Of a stretch of 64,000 bases of DNA, positions 10,546 through 20,595 are shown in pieces. The translations under genes were made by a program, and so were the position numbers. Origin of the DNA: Mixophyes australis (Eukaryota > Chordata > Amphibia > Anura > Limnodynastidae); the NCBI GenBank assembly GCA_036250195.1, contig JAVHZZ010000005.1:179721448-179785447 (forward strand), written 5' to 3'. Every line of letters starts with the position of its first letter. Position 1 is the first letter of the stretch. The notes beneath the pieces are model-generated. The model saw only the letters and a list, made by a program, of their open reading frames with translations, did no database searches and was not told the origin of the DNA.

Positions 10546-10857
10546 GTGCATAGCAGACATTAAGTTTGCTATCCCATTTTTAGTGTTTGAAACCCTATCG
10601 AAGGGACAGACATTTTTTTATTACATGCTGATAAAGAAAAAAAAGTAAAGTATTTTGTGCATTAGGCAGCACAATCAACTGGGAATACAACTATTTTCTG
10701 AACCCAATGGTATATTGCTATTTTATTCTCTAAGGAAGTTAGATTATGAAAACTACTAGTGCATTAAAAAAGATGACTGCTGAAATGGTATTAGACTGTA
10801 GGCTTCCCAGTAACAGAAAAGTGTGTGCCCCTTATTGGAATGGAAAGTTGTATCCAT

Positions 10858-12300
10858 TATTATTATTATTATTATTATCATAGATTTGTAAGGCGCCACA
10901 GTGCTGCGCAGCGCCGAATAGTAGGGAAAACAATACATACATAAAGACAGGGACATACAAGGTAGACAAAATAAATACAGATGTGAAAATAAAGGGTACT
11001 GAGGGCCCTGCTCATTAGAGAGCTTACATTCTAAGCGGAAGAGGGCACAGCTGAAACAAGATAAGCACATGTGGTTCAGAGTGGAGAATGGAACAGTTGT
11101 GAAGGTGCATTAGTGTAAATAGTGTTATTGGGGATAAGGTCACCTTTAAAAAAAGAGATTGGCTTTCAAAGAGCGTCTAAAGGTTTGAAGGCTAAGTCTG
11201 GGGAAGTCTGACTGAGTGTGGGGAGCAGCATGTAGGCTGGAGAGAGAGGTGATTACCAGAAATGAGACAAGGGGAAGGTCAGAGGTAAATATAAGAGGGC
11301 AAGAGGAAGAGTAATATGATATGAGATTTGAGATGTATGCAGGGGTAGAGTTGTTGAGGCTTTTTAGGTAAGGGTGAATAATTTGTATTTGATACTGGAG
11401 GACACATGGAGCCAGTGTAGGGATTTGGAAAGTGGTGCAGCAGATGTGGAGCGGTGAGAGAAGAAGATCAGCCTTGCAGCAGCATTTAGGATGGATTGAA
11501 GTGTAGAAATACAGGTTTCAGGAATGCTAGATAGCATGTGGTTGCAATAGTCAAGTCAGGAGATGATGAGAGAATGGATAAGAGTTTTGGTAGCACGTTG
11601 AGTAAGAAAAGGGCATATTCTGACAATGTTTTAAGGTTAAACCGACAGGGCTGGGATAGAGTCTGGATGTGAGGTTGGAGTTAAGTGTGACACCAAGGGA
11701 GCAGGCTGTAGAGACTGAGGGAATTGTGGTGTTATTGACAGTGAGGGAGATTTGAGGGCAGGTGGTGTCTCTGGTAGGAGGAAAGATCAAAAATAATCTC
11801 TGTTTTGGACATATTGAGCTTTAGGTAGCGTTGGGACATCCATGTGGAGATAGCAGAAAGACAGTTGGTTACACAAGATAGTACAGATGGAGAGCGGTCA
11901 GGGGAACAGATATAGATTTGGTTGTCATCAGCATAGAGGTGGTATTGAAGGCTGAATGAGCAAAGTTTCCCAAGACAAAAGGTGTATAATGAAAAATTAA
12001 AGGACCAAGAACAGAGCCTTGTGAGAGTGGAGGAGAGGATGTACCAGAGGTAGAAATTCTAAAGAAGCAGTTCGATAAGTAGAAAGTGTACCAGTAAAGA
12101 ACTGTGTCATGAAGGCCAATGTTGTGAAGGATGTGTAGAAGAGGGTGCTCAACAGTGTCAAAAGCAGCAGAGAGGTCCAGGAGAATGAGTTTGGAGAAAT
12201 GACCTTTAGACTTTTCAATCTATATTTCTGAAAACTCAAGAGACATCTGATCAGATTGAATACTGTAGAAAAGATAGTATCAAAATGAAACATTGAGTTT
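10858..12300 (-). pseudogene. L2-type LINE, RT and 3' end, decayed
   Basis: Read on the minus strand from 12300, the frames show the RT core with several frame changes: a LLTLLSTLFYTS/TLAFMTQFFTGTL region (the FDTVDH...L..GL block), TSGTSSPPLSQGSVLGP-like sequence near 12030-11990, then the C-terminal region at 11790-11200, ending in SLHWL-type sequence and FKPLDAL-x-KPISF. The 3' end near 10910-10858 reads GCACTGTGGCGCCTTACAAA and closes in an ATT/ATA microsatellite. Stops are frequent. Family knowledge: L2 ORF2 carries an endonuclease and RT and ends in a short tandem repeat tail. Confidence 0.8.
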
Positions 12301-13781
12301 GATTAGTTTGTCAGGAGCTCTAGGTGGACAAACATTTTTGTTATTTTAATATGTGTTTGTTTCTCATAAATTTGCTTGTCCTATTTATCAAATGCTGTCT
12401 TACTCATGTATGTAATAAACAACTAAAGATTCTGCACTTTTTATTTTATGCTAATAGAGCAATTTGAAACTATACTTTGATTTAAGGAATAGGGCAAAGA
12501 AAGTGGCAAACTTATAAATTGCTTCTCAAGTATTAACATTAATGAGAAAGGTTGAAAAGATGGGAATGTAAAAGGAGACCTTTATCGCCAGAGCCCATGA
12601 GCTAAAGTGATATTTGAATATGACTTTCAAGTGTGCTAAAATTGGAAAAAGAGGAATTTGTGATGGGAGATAGGTGATGTGTTTGAGGTTTGCTGGACTT
12701 CTATAGTGTGCTGAATCAGAATGACGCATATCCGAGATGAGGGGATGACCTGCATTTGGTGTTATATCAACAGCTAATAGAAGCAGGAGAGTTACAGGAA
12801 ATGTTACAGTTAAGTAATAAAAACAGGGAAAAAGTTAATGAGTTTTAATCAGAGGAGAGTATAGTAGTGATTGGACAATGTGGACAAAGGGATGTGATGC
12901 AGGCAGGTTGAAGGATGTTATAGATCTAATGATCATGCTATAGAGGGATATTAAGAAGAATAATTTATTCAACATTGTAGGAAATCGAGAATCACTGACA
13001 GGGAACTAAAAGTATAGAGTGAAACAGAGAAAAAAAATGTTTAAGTTATTATGTCATGAGCAGTGATATAAGAGGTGCAATGTCAGGCTGCAGCAAGTGA
13101 AGATCATTTTGTGAATAAAACACTTATAAGTGATGAAATCACCAACATTTCTGCCTCCTTAGACCTACTGTTTAGATATAGTTGTGCTGATTTATAAAAC
13201 AATTTACATCTGAGTTATTTGGTCAGCTGATTAAAAGGAATACAACTGCTAGAGTAGTTAAAGTGACTTTGGCTGTGACATTTTAGGGCCCAGAAAACCA
13301 CCCCCACAGTCAGTCTGGAGCACTTGGTTATGGATTTTTATCACCTTCATTATATGGAGCACCATAGGAAGAAGTGCAGGTATACCATACCATTGTATAG
13401 TGGCTCACTTCGACCATTGCATTTACTGTAAGGAATTTAACGGAAACAATTATTTATACTATCGGAATAAACGTTATAGAAGTTGAATAAATAGACCCTT
13501 CAAATATAGACAGGGATACTCTATAGATGAAAAATACAGACAAAGATGACAAACAAGGGGAAAATGTACATTCATATATGTTATTTATCTCTGAATGTAA
13601 CAGTTTCTCCTGTTTAATTAAGAAAAATACAAATTAAAAATTAACCATTTTTGTAATCTCTTCCAGTTTTGAAATCTAATCTTAAAACTCTTCTATCTAT
13701 TGTATTTAAGAAGTGAATATGGTACATAATATGTTAGCTCCTAGTTTTTTCAGATCCCAGACGCAAATATAATAGGGCAAG
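10935..13781 (+). repeat. Segmental duplication Y, copy A, first part (partner 30390-32905)
   Basis: This block matches 30390-32905 in direct orientation. Landmarks in order are CTCATTAGAGAGCTTACATTCT (11005; 30455), CAGCAGAGAGGTCCAGGAGAATGAG (12165; 30981), CTTTATCGCCAGAGCCCATGAG (12580; 31395), ATGGAGCACCATAGGAAGAAG (13355; 32475) and GAATATGxTACATAATATG (13715; 32835). Copy B has lost about 11225-11760 and 11830-11920. The part after 12300 has no coding sequence that I can identify. Copy A resumes at 25428. Confidence 0.9.
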
Positions 13782-14820
13782 TGTGGTACCCCAAAGCCCT
13801 GTTGAACAGCACAGAAGAGTGCATAAACGCTTTTAAAATGCAGGGCTGCAAGGGGTTAATTGTGCTCCTGAAAACTTGTGCCCAGGAGTGATTGACAGGA
13901 GGAGGATGAAGGCCCTGATTGGCTGGGGGAGTAACAGGAAGAGGATGTGCAGGAAGGAGGGGAGAGAGAGAGCAGCATGGTAGAAGGAACAAGGGGGAGG
14001 ATGTGCAGCCGAGCAGAGAGAAGATAAGCTGCTGCCAGAACTGTGACATTGCCAGCAAAGCGGACGGAGAACAGCTGGGGACAAGCAGCGGGGCGCCAAA
14101 GACAGTCTCCACTAACTGCAGAACCGTCTCAAGGTAAAACCCTAGCCTGCAGTGTACTGCACACACCCCAGTGTCAGAGGGAAGAGTGATGAGAGAATCT
14201 ATCCAAAACTGACATTGCATTCTTGTACAAGGAATGATTGTGAGAGCTTTGCCCTCAGATCATACCTTTACACAGGCTGCAGGGAACAATTAAGACGGTC
14301 GTTTCAGCTATATCCTGTGTGTGTGCTGATATCTGGACACCATACCCTGTTGCAGAGCACATGTGCTAATAGAGATTCATTGACTGTTGAAAGAACAGCG
14401 CCTTCTTGTGGCTGAAATGAGCAACAGCCCTGCTTTCTACTATAATACTTAACCCTTGATGGAAACCTCTGCAGGACATTGGAACACTACCAAATTCCTG
14501 TGCACAGGTCAGCCCAGGACTGAGTGGAAAATATGGTAACGTTACCGGGGATAATATTGGTGCACCAAATGTTTTAGATGATGTTAATGTTATGTGATTT
14601 ACCTAAGAATTGATTTATTAATATTGAAGGTGTGACATTCAGTGTTAGTGGTACCGCTGCAATTCAAGTTAACTCAGCAGTAGATGCTAAAAGTGGGGCG
14701 CCTGACCCATAGGGAATAGCACGGTACCCCAAACACCTGAATAAGAAGGAGCCCTCTAGTGGGCGCGGTAGTGACTGTAAGAGTCTTGATGGGTTATTAT
14801 TGATGGTTATTGCATCATCA

Positions 14821-15545
14821 CCAGTCATCATCATCATCAACATTTATTTATATAGCGCCAGCAAATTCCGTTTCGCTTTACAATTGGGAACAAACATTAA
14901 TAAGACAATACTGGGTAATACATACAGACAGAGGGGTAAGAGAACCCTGCTCGAAAGCTTACAATCTATAGGACAATGGGAGTTAGAAACACAATGGCAT
15001 GTGCTACATCATATTGCACAATGGACCAGCCAGACTGCAAAGGTAAAAGTACTGAGTGGGCTGTGTGTGTTGCAATGTTGGTCAGAAGGTTGTTGTCTTG
15101 CGTTAGCAGTGTAGAGGATGGCAATAGGGTAATCTAGGGAAATTAAGATGATCGTTGAGGAATATCATAACCTTGTCTGAAGAGGTGGGTTTTCAGTGAA
15201 CGCTTGAAGGTTTGAAGACTAGAGGAAAGTCTTACTGTGCGAGGGAGGGAATTCCACAAAGTAGGTGCAGCCCAGAAAAAATCCTGTAACCGAGAATGGG
15301 AGGATGTGATGAGAGTGGAGGAGAGATGTAGATCTTGTGCAGAACGGAGGCGTCGAGTAGGGAGATATTTCAAGACAAGTGAGGAAATGTATATCAGTGC
15401 AATTTTGTTGATGGCCTTGTATGTTAGTAGAAGAATTTTATATTGGATTCGTTGAAATACAGGCAGCCAATGTAGAGACTGACAGAGTGGCTCAGCAGAG
15501 GAATAACGGTTTGTAAGGAAAATCAGTCTAGCCAGATATTGTTAA
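14821..15545 (-). pseudogene. L2-type LINE 3' end with RT C-terminus
   Basis: Read from the right on the minus strand, the frame gives ARLIFLTNRYSSAEPL, SLHWLPVFQRIQYKILLLTY, then RRLRSAQDLHLSSTL, AAPTLWNSLPRTVRLSSS and LQTFKRSLKTHLFRQGYD, the conserved C-terminus of L2/CR1-group ORF2. A 3' UTR follows, ending GGCGCTATATAAATAAATG and a TGATGATG tail at 14821-14845. The coding part from about 15545 to 15143 has few lesions. The 5' end is truncated close to where the LTR retrotransposon landed. Confidence 0.88.
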
Positions 15546-15561
15546 CGTGAAAGTAGTAACT

Positions 15562-16130
15562 TGTCACGCTTACTGTCACGATACAACGTAGAGATACAGC
15601 TAAAGAGCCATGAATAGGTGAAGAACAAACAATGTTTATTGCTGGCAAATATAAACAGGTGATGAAATCATAAGTTTGCAGAAATACCAGATATTCAGCA
15701 GTTGCAGGTAAATGGCAGGTGAAAGAAGATTCCAGGCAGCAGATACAGGGAAATGAACAGGTAAGTCCCAGGTTCACATATGAAACAGGTCAGCAGAATG
15801 AATGATGAGATCCTAAGGCAGTAGAATCACAGGAACAATGCAGGAGGAAGAATCACAGGATGTAACCACAGGCTATGACATCAGGATGACAACAATAACC
15901 AGCAATGACTGCTGGGAGGAACAGGTATATAAAAAGGGAAAAGAAACCACACCCAGGGTCATGGGATAATTGGAGAAAGTGTTAACCCCTAATGCAAACA
16001 TGAAAAGCAAGATAGCAGCACCTCTGGTGATCAGAGGTACTGCTGCAAATACACACTAATAAAGTCAAAAGGCAGGAGCTGCCAAGCAAAGCAGTATGTA
16101 CTGCAAGGGGCTTGCAGGCAGATCCTGACA
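15562..16130 (-). repeat. 3' LTR of the retrotransposon (569 bp)
   Basis: On the minus strand it runs TGTCAGGATCTG... to ...CGTGACA. It contains a TATA box (minus strand TTTTTATATACC, plus coordinates about 15925-15936) and an AATAAA signal (minus strand CAGCAATAAACA, about 15633-15643) in the U3-R order that fixes the minus orientation. Confidence 0.92.
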
Positions 16131-16150
16131 CTACCCCCCCCCCCCCCTTA
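16131..16150 (-). promoter_or_regulatory. Polypurine tract
   Basis: On the minus strand a run AAGG followed by about fourteen G and TAG lies directly before the 3' LTR. It would prime plus-strand DNA synthesis. The G run is unusually long and pure. Confidence 0.8.
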
Positions 16151-16514
16151 GGGCGGATTCCAGACGCCCGATTACCAAAAATGTCTAAATTCGTCGGAAT
16201 CATAGTCCACAATAGTGGGCCCGGCAGAAAAGTCCTCGTCCATGGGCGGAAAGGCGAAGGAGACCACGCCAGCTGCCAGTTCAAGCACTGCAGAACCACC
16301 TCTCTTCTAACGTCCTCCTCTCTTATGGGACTTCTTCGGAATTGGAGCCTGAGCCAACTGGGTGGAGCACAAAGGTAGTTCTCTGACTGTAGTGCTGGGT
16401 AGTGTTGCTGAAAGCACAGGTGACCCACAAGATGGCACTGCAGGGTTTGGAGAAAACTTTTTGATTACTTCCTCAACGAACAGTTGTAAGTCCGATAGGA
16501 CGGGATGATCCGTT
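16131..16514 (-). other. Gag continuation in another frame and 3' untranslated part
   Basis: After the stop of the 797-aa ORF the neighbouring frame continues a gag-capsid-like sequence (FFETDHPVLSDLQLFVEEVI, 16450-16515) and then a Pro/Ser/Lys-rich tail to a stop near 16307. Down to the polypurine tract there is only a short acidic frame of uncertain meaning. Confidence 0.55.
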
Positions 16515-18908
16515 TCAAAAAAATGGGTTTGCCCATTCCAAAGCTTCCCCTCTAACATACGAAATTAGGAACAGTACCTGTCTCTTAGGATTGTTAACAA
16601 GCTCAGGTATGGAGGGAATATAAGAAGCAGCAAATCTCAGAAGGGCACCAAGTTGGGAAATGTGCCCCTCAAAGAAAGGCAACAGCTCAGGCTTGGCACT
16701 CTCAGCAAAGGATGACTTGCACTTGGCAGCAGGCCCGGACTGGGCGGCAGACTTGGCAGCAGGCCCGGACTGGGCGGCAGACTTGGCAGCAGGCTTGACA
16801 GGAGACCCGGACTGGGCGGCAGGCATGGTAGCAGGCTTGACAGGAGACCCGGATCGGGCAGCAGGCTTGGCAGCAGGCCCGGACAGGGCGGCAGGCTTGG
16901 CAGGGACAGCACTTTGAGAAGCCTGAGGGCAGACAGCACTTTGAGAAGCCTGAGGGCAGACAGCACTTTGAGAAGCCTGAGTGCAGACAGCACCAAGTGG
17001 TAACTCGGGCTGAACCGAATGAACTGGCAACTCGGGCTGGACCGCATGGACTGGCAACTCGGGCTGGACCACATGGACTGGCAACTCGGGCTGGACCGCA
17101 TGGACTGGCAACTCCGGCTGGACCGCATGGACTGGCAACTCCGGCTGGACCGCATGGACTGGCAACTCGGGCTGGACCGCATGGACTGGCAACTCCTCTG
17201 GAGCAGACTTTAAGAGCAGCGCCCCCTCTGGAGCAGGCTTTAAAGGCAGCGCCCCCTCAGGAGCAGGCTTTAAGGGCAGCGCCCCCTCAGGAGCAGGCTT
17301 TAAGGGCAGCGCCCCCTCAGGAGCAGGCTTTAAGGGCAGCGCCCCCTCAGGAGCAGGCTGTAGCTCAGGAAGAGAGACAGCGGCTGAAGACTCAGAACTG
17401 GAGGCAGCGGCTGAAGACTCGGAACTGGAGGCAGCCGCTGGAGACTCGGAACTGGAGGCAGCCGCTGGAGACTCGGAACTGGAGGCAGCCGCTGGAGACT
17501 CGGAACTGGAGGCAGCCGCTGGAGACTCGGAACTGGAGGCAGCCGCTGGAGACTCGGAACTGGAGGCAGCCGCTGGAGACTCGGAACTGGAGGCAGCGGC
17601 TGGAGACTCGGAACTGGAGGCAGCGGCTGGAGACTCGGCACTGGAGGCAGCGGCTGGAGACTCGCCACTGGATAGCACGGTAACAGGAGACTCGGGTGCA
17701 GAAGCTGCGGCAGCAGCCTCACGACCGGGCACAGTGGCAGCAGCCTCATGACCGGGCACAGTGGCAGCAGGCTCACGACCGGACACAGTGGCAGCAGGCT
17801 CACGACCGGACACAGTGGCAGCAGGCTCACGACCGGACACAGTGGCAGCAGGCTCACGACCGGACACAGTGGCAGGAGACTCAGGAACGGACACAGTGGC
17901 AGGAGACTCTGGAACGGACACAGTGGCAGGAGACTCAAAGCTGGAGGCAGATGATGTGACCTCAGAGCTGGAGACAGATGATGTGACCGCAGAGCTGGAG
18001 ACAGATGATGTGACCGCAGAGCTGGAGGCAGATGATGTGACCGCAGAGCTGGAGGCAGATGATGTGACCGCAGAGCTGGAGGCAGATGATGTGACCGCAG
18101 AGCTGGAGGCAGATGATGTGACCGCAGAGCTGGAGGCAGATGATGTGACCGCAGAGCTGGAGGCAGATGATGTGACCGCAGAGCTGGAGGCAGATGATGT
18201 GACCGCAGAGCTGGAGGCAGATGATGTGACCGCAGAGCTGGAGGCAGATGATGTGACCGCAGAGCTGGAGACAGAGGCTGGCACCTCGGGACAGGAGACA
18301 GAGGCTGGCACCTCGGGACAGGAGACAGAGGCTGGCACCTCGGGACAGGCGGCTGGAGCTGGCAGATTGGGTCTCTTCGCAGAGAACAGGAATGCTGGAG
18401 CATAAACAGATTTGGAGTGCAGAGAGGAAACAACAGGAGATGGTTCAGTAAGCTGACGTGGTCTACGGATGGGACAGTCCTGCAAGAAATGTGCATTGCT
18501 GGCACAGTAGAGACACAACTGGTTTGTTATTCTGCGACGCCGTTCCTCTTCGGTCAGATGGGGGCATGGACCACCTGTGAACTGGGAATTTGTTACCCCA
18601 TAGTTCTTAGAAAACAGCAAATTTGTAGAAGCACTTTTAAGAGATGCTGCTTGCACAGGTTCATCAGCAGAGAAGGTGGATTGAGACAGATCAGCAGCTT
18701 CTGAATTAGGAGGGACAGAATCTGACAGTCTCCTGAGTGGGTCAAAAAGCAACGTAGAAAATTTAGCCAGCTGGGAGCGAAGCAAAATAATGTCCATCTG
18801 TAAAGTTTGTAGCAGTGGCAATTCCAAGTTTGGTAAAACAGACATGTTGCAGAAAACAAATGAAAACTTGATTGCAGAGAAAAGGTCCCAGAAATAAAAA
18901 ACTTTCAC
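16515..18908 (-). CDS. Gag-like protein with displaced zinc knuckle and in-frame minisatellites (797 aa)
   Basis: This is the only long ORF between the two LTRs. Residues 1-110 are a non-repetitive N-terminus with a Leu-rich stretch; the true start may be Met-22 (MSVLPN). A CCHC zinc knuckle (C132-x2-C135-x4-H140-x4-C145, preceded by LTEEERRRR) would bind RNA. Residues about 188-735 are tandem repeats in series: CPEVPASVS x3, SSSAVTSSA x12, ESPATVSVP and EPAATVSGR types, ESPAAASSS x11, PAPEGALPLK x5, PELPVHAVQ x7-8, ASQSAVCPQ x3, and KPAA/SGP types. Units are 27 or 30 nt, so copy-number change keeps frame. Residues 740-797 (LRFAASYIPS, LFLISYVRGEALEWANP) resemble the start of a Ty3/gypsy capsid, which normally lies before the knuckle. 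A T7 run puts a stop after NPFF; the capsid continues in the next frame. The nucleic-acid-binding role is inferred from the knuckle. Confidence 0.8.
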   Translation of the reverse strand: MKVFYFWDLFSAIKFSFVFCNMSVLPNLELPLLQTLQMDIILLRSQLAKFSTLLFDPLRRLSDSVPPNSEAADLSQSTFSADEPVQAASLKSASTNLLFSKNYGVTNSQFTGGPCPHLTEEERRRRITNQLCLYCASNAHFLQDCPIRRPRQLTEPSPVVSSLHSKSVYAPAFLFSAKRPNLPAPAACPEVPASVSCPEVPASVSCPEVPASVSSSAVTSSASSSAVTSSASSSAVTSSASSSAVTSSASSSAVTSSASSSAVTSSASSSAVTSSASSSAVTSSASSSAVTSSASSSAVTSSVSSSAVTSSVSSSEVTSSASSFESPATVSVPESPATVSVPESPATVSGREPAATVSGREPAATVSGREPAATVSGREPAATVPGHEAAATVPGREAAAAASAPESPVTVLSSGESPAAASSAESPAAASSSESPAAASSSESPAAASSSESPAAASSSESPAAASSSESPAAASSSESPAAASSSESPAAASSSESSAAASSSESSAAVSLPELQPAPEGALPLKPAPEGALPLKPAPEGALPLKPAPEGALPLKPAPEGALLLKSAPEELPVHAVQPELPVHAVQPELPVHAVQPELPVHAVQPELPVHVVQPELPVHAVQPELPVHSVQPELPLGAVCTQASQSAVCPQASQSAVCPQASQSAVPAKPAALSGPAAKPAARSGSPVKPATMPAAQSGSPVKPAAKSAAQSGPAAKSAAQSGPAAKCKSSFAESAKPELLPFFEGHISQLGALLRFAASYIPSIPELVNNPKRQVLFLISYVRGEALEWANPFF

Positions 18909-19334
18909 CTGACTCCTAAGCTGTTTTTTGGGCTGGTTATACTGTCACGATTACTGTCACGATACAACGTAGAGATACAGCTAAAGAGCCATGAATAGGT
19001 GAAGAACAAACTATGTTTATTGCTGGCAAATATAAACAGGTGATGAAATCATAAGTTTGCAGAAATACCAGATATTCAGCAGTTGCAGGTAAATGGCAGG
19101 TGAAAGAAGATTCCAGGCAGCAGATACAGGGAAATGAACAGGTAAGTCCCAGCTTCACATATGAAACAGGTCAGCAGAATGAATGATGAGATCCTAAGGC
19201 AGTAGAATCACAGGAACAATACAGGAGGAAGAATCACAGGATGTAACCACAGGCTATGACATCAGGATGACAACAATAACCAGCAATGACTGCTGGGAGG
19301 AACAGGTATATAAAAAGTAGAGATGGGCGGGTCC

Positions 19335-19400
19335 GGTTCTCCGAGAACCGAACCCACCCGAACTTTGGGTATCCGAGTACCGAGCTGAGCAGCTCGGTAC
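19335..19400. promoter_or_regulatory. Subterminal palindromes of the hAT
   Basis: Two perfect inverted repeats lie close to the left end: GGTTCTC-C-GAGAACC (19335-19349) and GTACCGAGCTG-AG-CAGCTCGGTAC (19377-19400). Subterminal motifs are where hAT transposases usually bind; that role is inferred here. Confidence 0.5.
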
Positions 19401-19433
19401 TCTCCCGCCCATTCCGAATCCAAATCGAGGCCG

Positions 19434-19496
19434 AACGTCATTGTGACGTTGTCGGATCTCGGGACTCGGTTCTCGCGATACTTCAACTTTATAAAT
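19434..19496 (+). promoter_or_regulatory. Putative hAT transposase promoter (CRE-like pair and TATA box)
   Basis: The sequence TATAAAT at 19490-19496 is a good TATA box on the coding strand. About 40 bp upstream lies AACGTCA-TTG-TGACGTT (19434-19450), two head-to-head CREB/ATF-type half sites (TGACGT). Distance to the transposase ATG is about 1.1 kb and includes the 100-bp repeats, so the 5' untranslated region would be long unless spliced. Confidence 0.55.
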
Positions 19497-19667
19497 ACAC
19501 GCCTCCACAGCAATCCATCGCCATTTGACAGAGGGAGAGAGCAGGGTGTAGTCATAGGCTAATTAGAGCAGGGACAGAGAATACAATATTGTTCTTGCAA
19601 TTGCTCTAACCAAAATCGCTAGTGCAGAGAGGAGGATAGAGGTTTATTATTTTTTCTTCATATTTGG

Positions 19668-20580
19668 CACTCCCCAGCGCTTTTGGGGTGTCCCCCATAA
19701 TTTTGCATTAATATTTCTGGCTGTCAAAAGTCATATCTGTCAGCAGTATCTACTAAATAATTTGTAGCACACCTCAGTGCTTTTGGGGTGTCCTCCCTAA
19801 TTGTGCATTAATATTTCTGGCTGTCAAAAGTCATATCTGTCAGCAGTATCTACTAAATAATTTTTAGCACTCCTCAGTGTTTTTGGGGTGTCCTCCCTAA
19901 TTGTGCATTAATATTTCTGGCTGTCAAAAGTCATATCTGTCAGCAGTATCTACTAAATAATTTTTAGCACTCCTCAGTGTTTTTGGGGTGTCCTCCCTAA
20001 TTGTGCATTAATATTTCTGGCTGTCAAAAGTCATATCTGTCAGCAGTATCTACTAAATAATTTTTAGCACTCCTCAGTGTTTTTGGGGTGTCCTCCCTAA
20101 TTGTGCATTAATATTTCTGGCTGTCAAAAAAAGTCATATCTGTCAGCAGTATCTACTAAATAATTTTTAGCACTCCTCAGTGTTTTTGGGGTGTCCTCCC
20201 TAATTGTGCATTAATATTTCTGGCTGTCAAAAGTCATATCTGTCAGCAGTATCTACTAAATAATTTTTAGCACTCCTCAGTGTTTTTGGGGTGTCCTCCC
20301 TAATTGTGCATTAATATTTCTGGCTGTCAAAAGTCATATCTGTCAGCAGTATCTACTAAATAATTTTTAGCACTCCTCAGTGTTTTTGGGGTGTCCTCCC
20401 TAATTGTGCATTAATATTTCTGGCTGTCAAAAGTCATATCTGTCAGCAGTATCTACTAAATAATTTTTAGCACTCCTCAGTGTTTTTGGGGTGTCCTCCC
20501 TAATTGTGCATTAATATTTCTGGCTGTCAAAAGTCATAACTGTCAGCAGAATCTACTAAATAATTTTTAGCACTCCCCAG
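19668..20580 (+). repeat. 5' tandem array of the hAT, nine 100-bp units
   Basis: Units start at CACTCCTCAG and contain TTTTTGGGGTGTCCTCCC, GCATTAATATTTCTGGCTG and TCAGCAGTATCTACT. Starts fall at 19668, 19768, 19868, 19968, 20068, 20171, 20271, 20371, 20471 and a partial at 20571. The period is exactly 100 except one unit with three extra A. The array ends 25 bp before the transposase ATG. Confidence 0.97.
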
Positions 20581-20595
20581 TGGTTTGCGCTCAGA

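Noticed and set aside
17330..18505. 391-codon minus-strand frame and plus-strand frames of 214 and 228 codons overlapping the gag-like ORF
   Set aside because: Units of 27 or 30 nt keep every frame open. Only the 797-aa frame extends into non-repeat flanks with a zinc knuckle and a capsid-like end.
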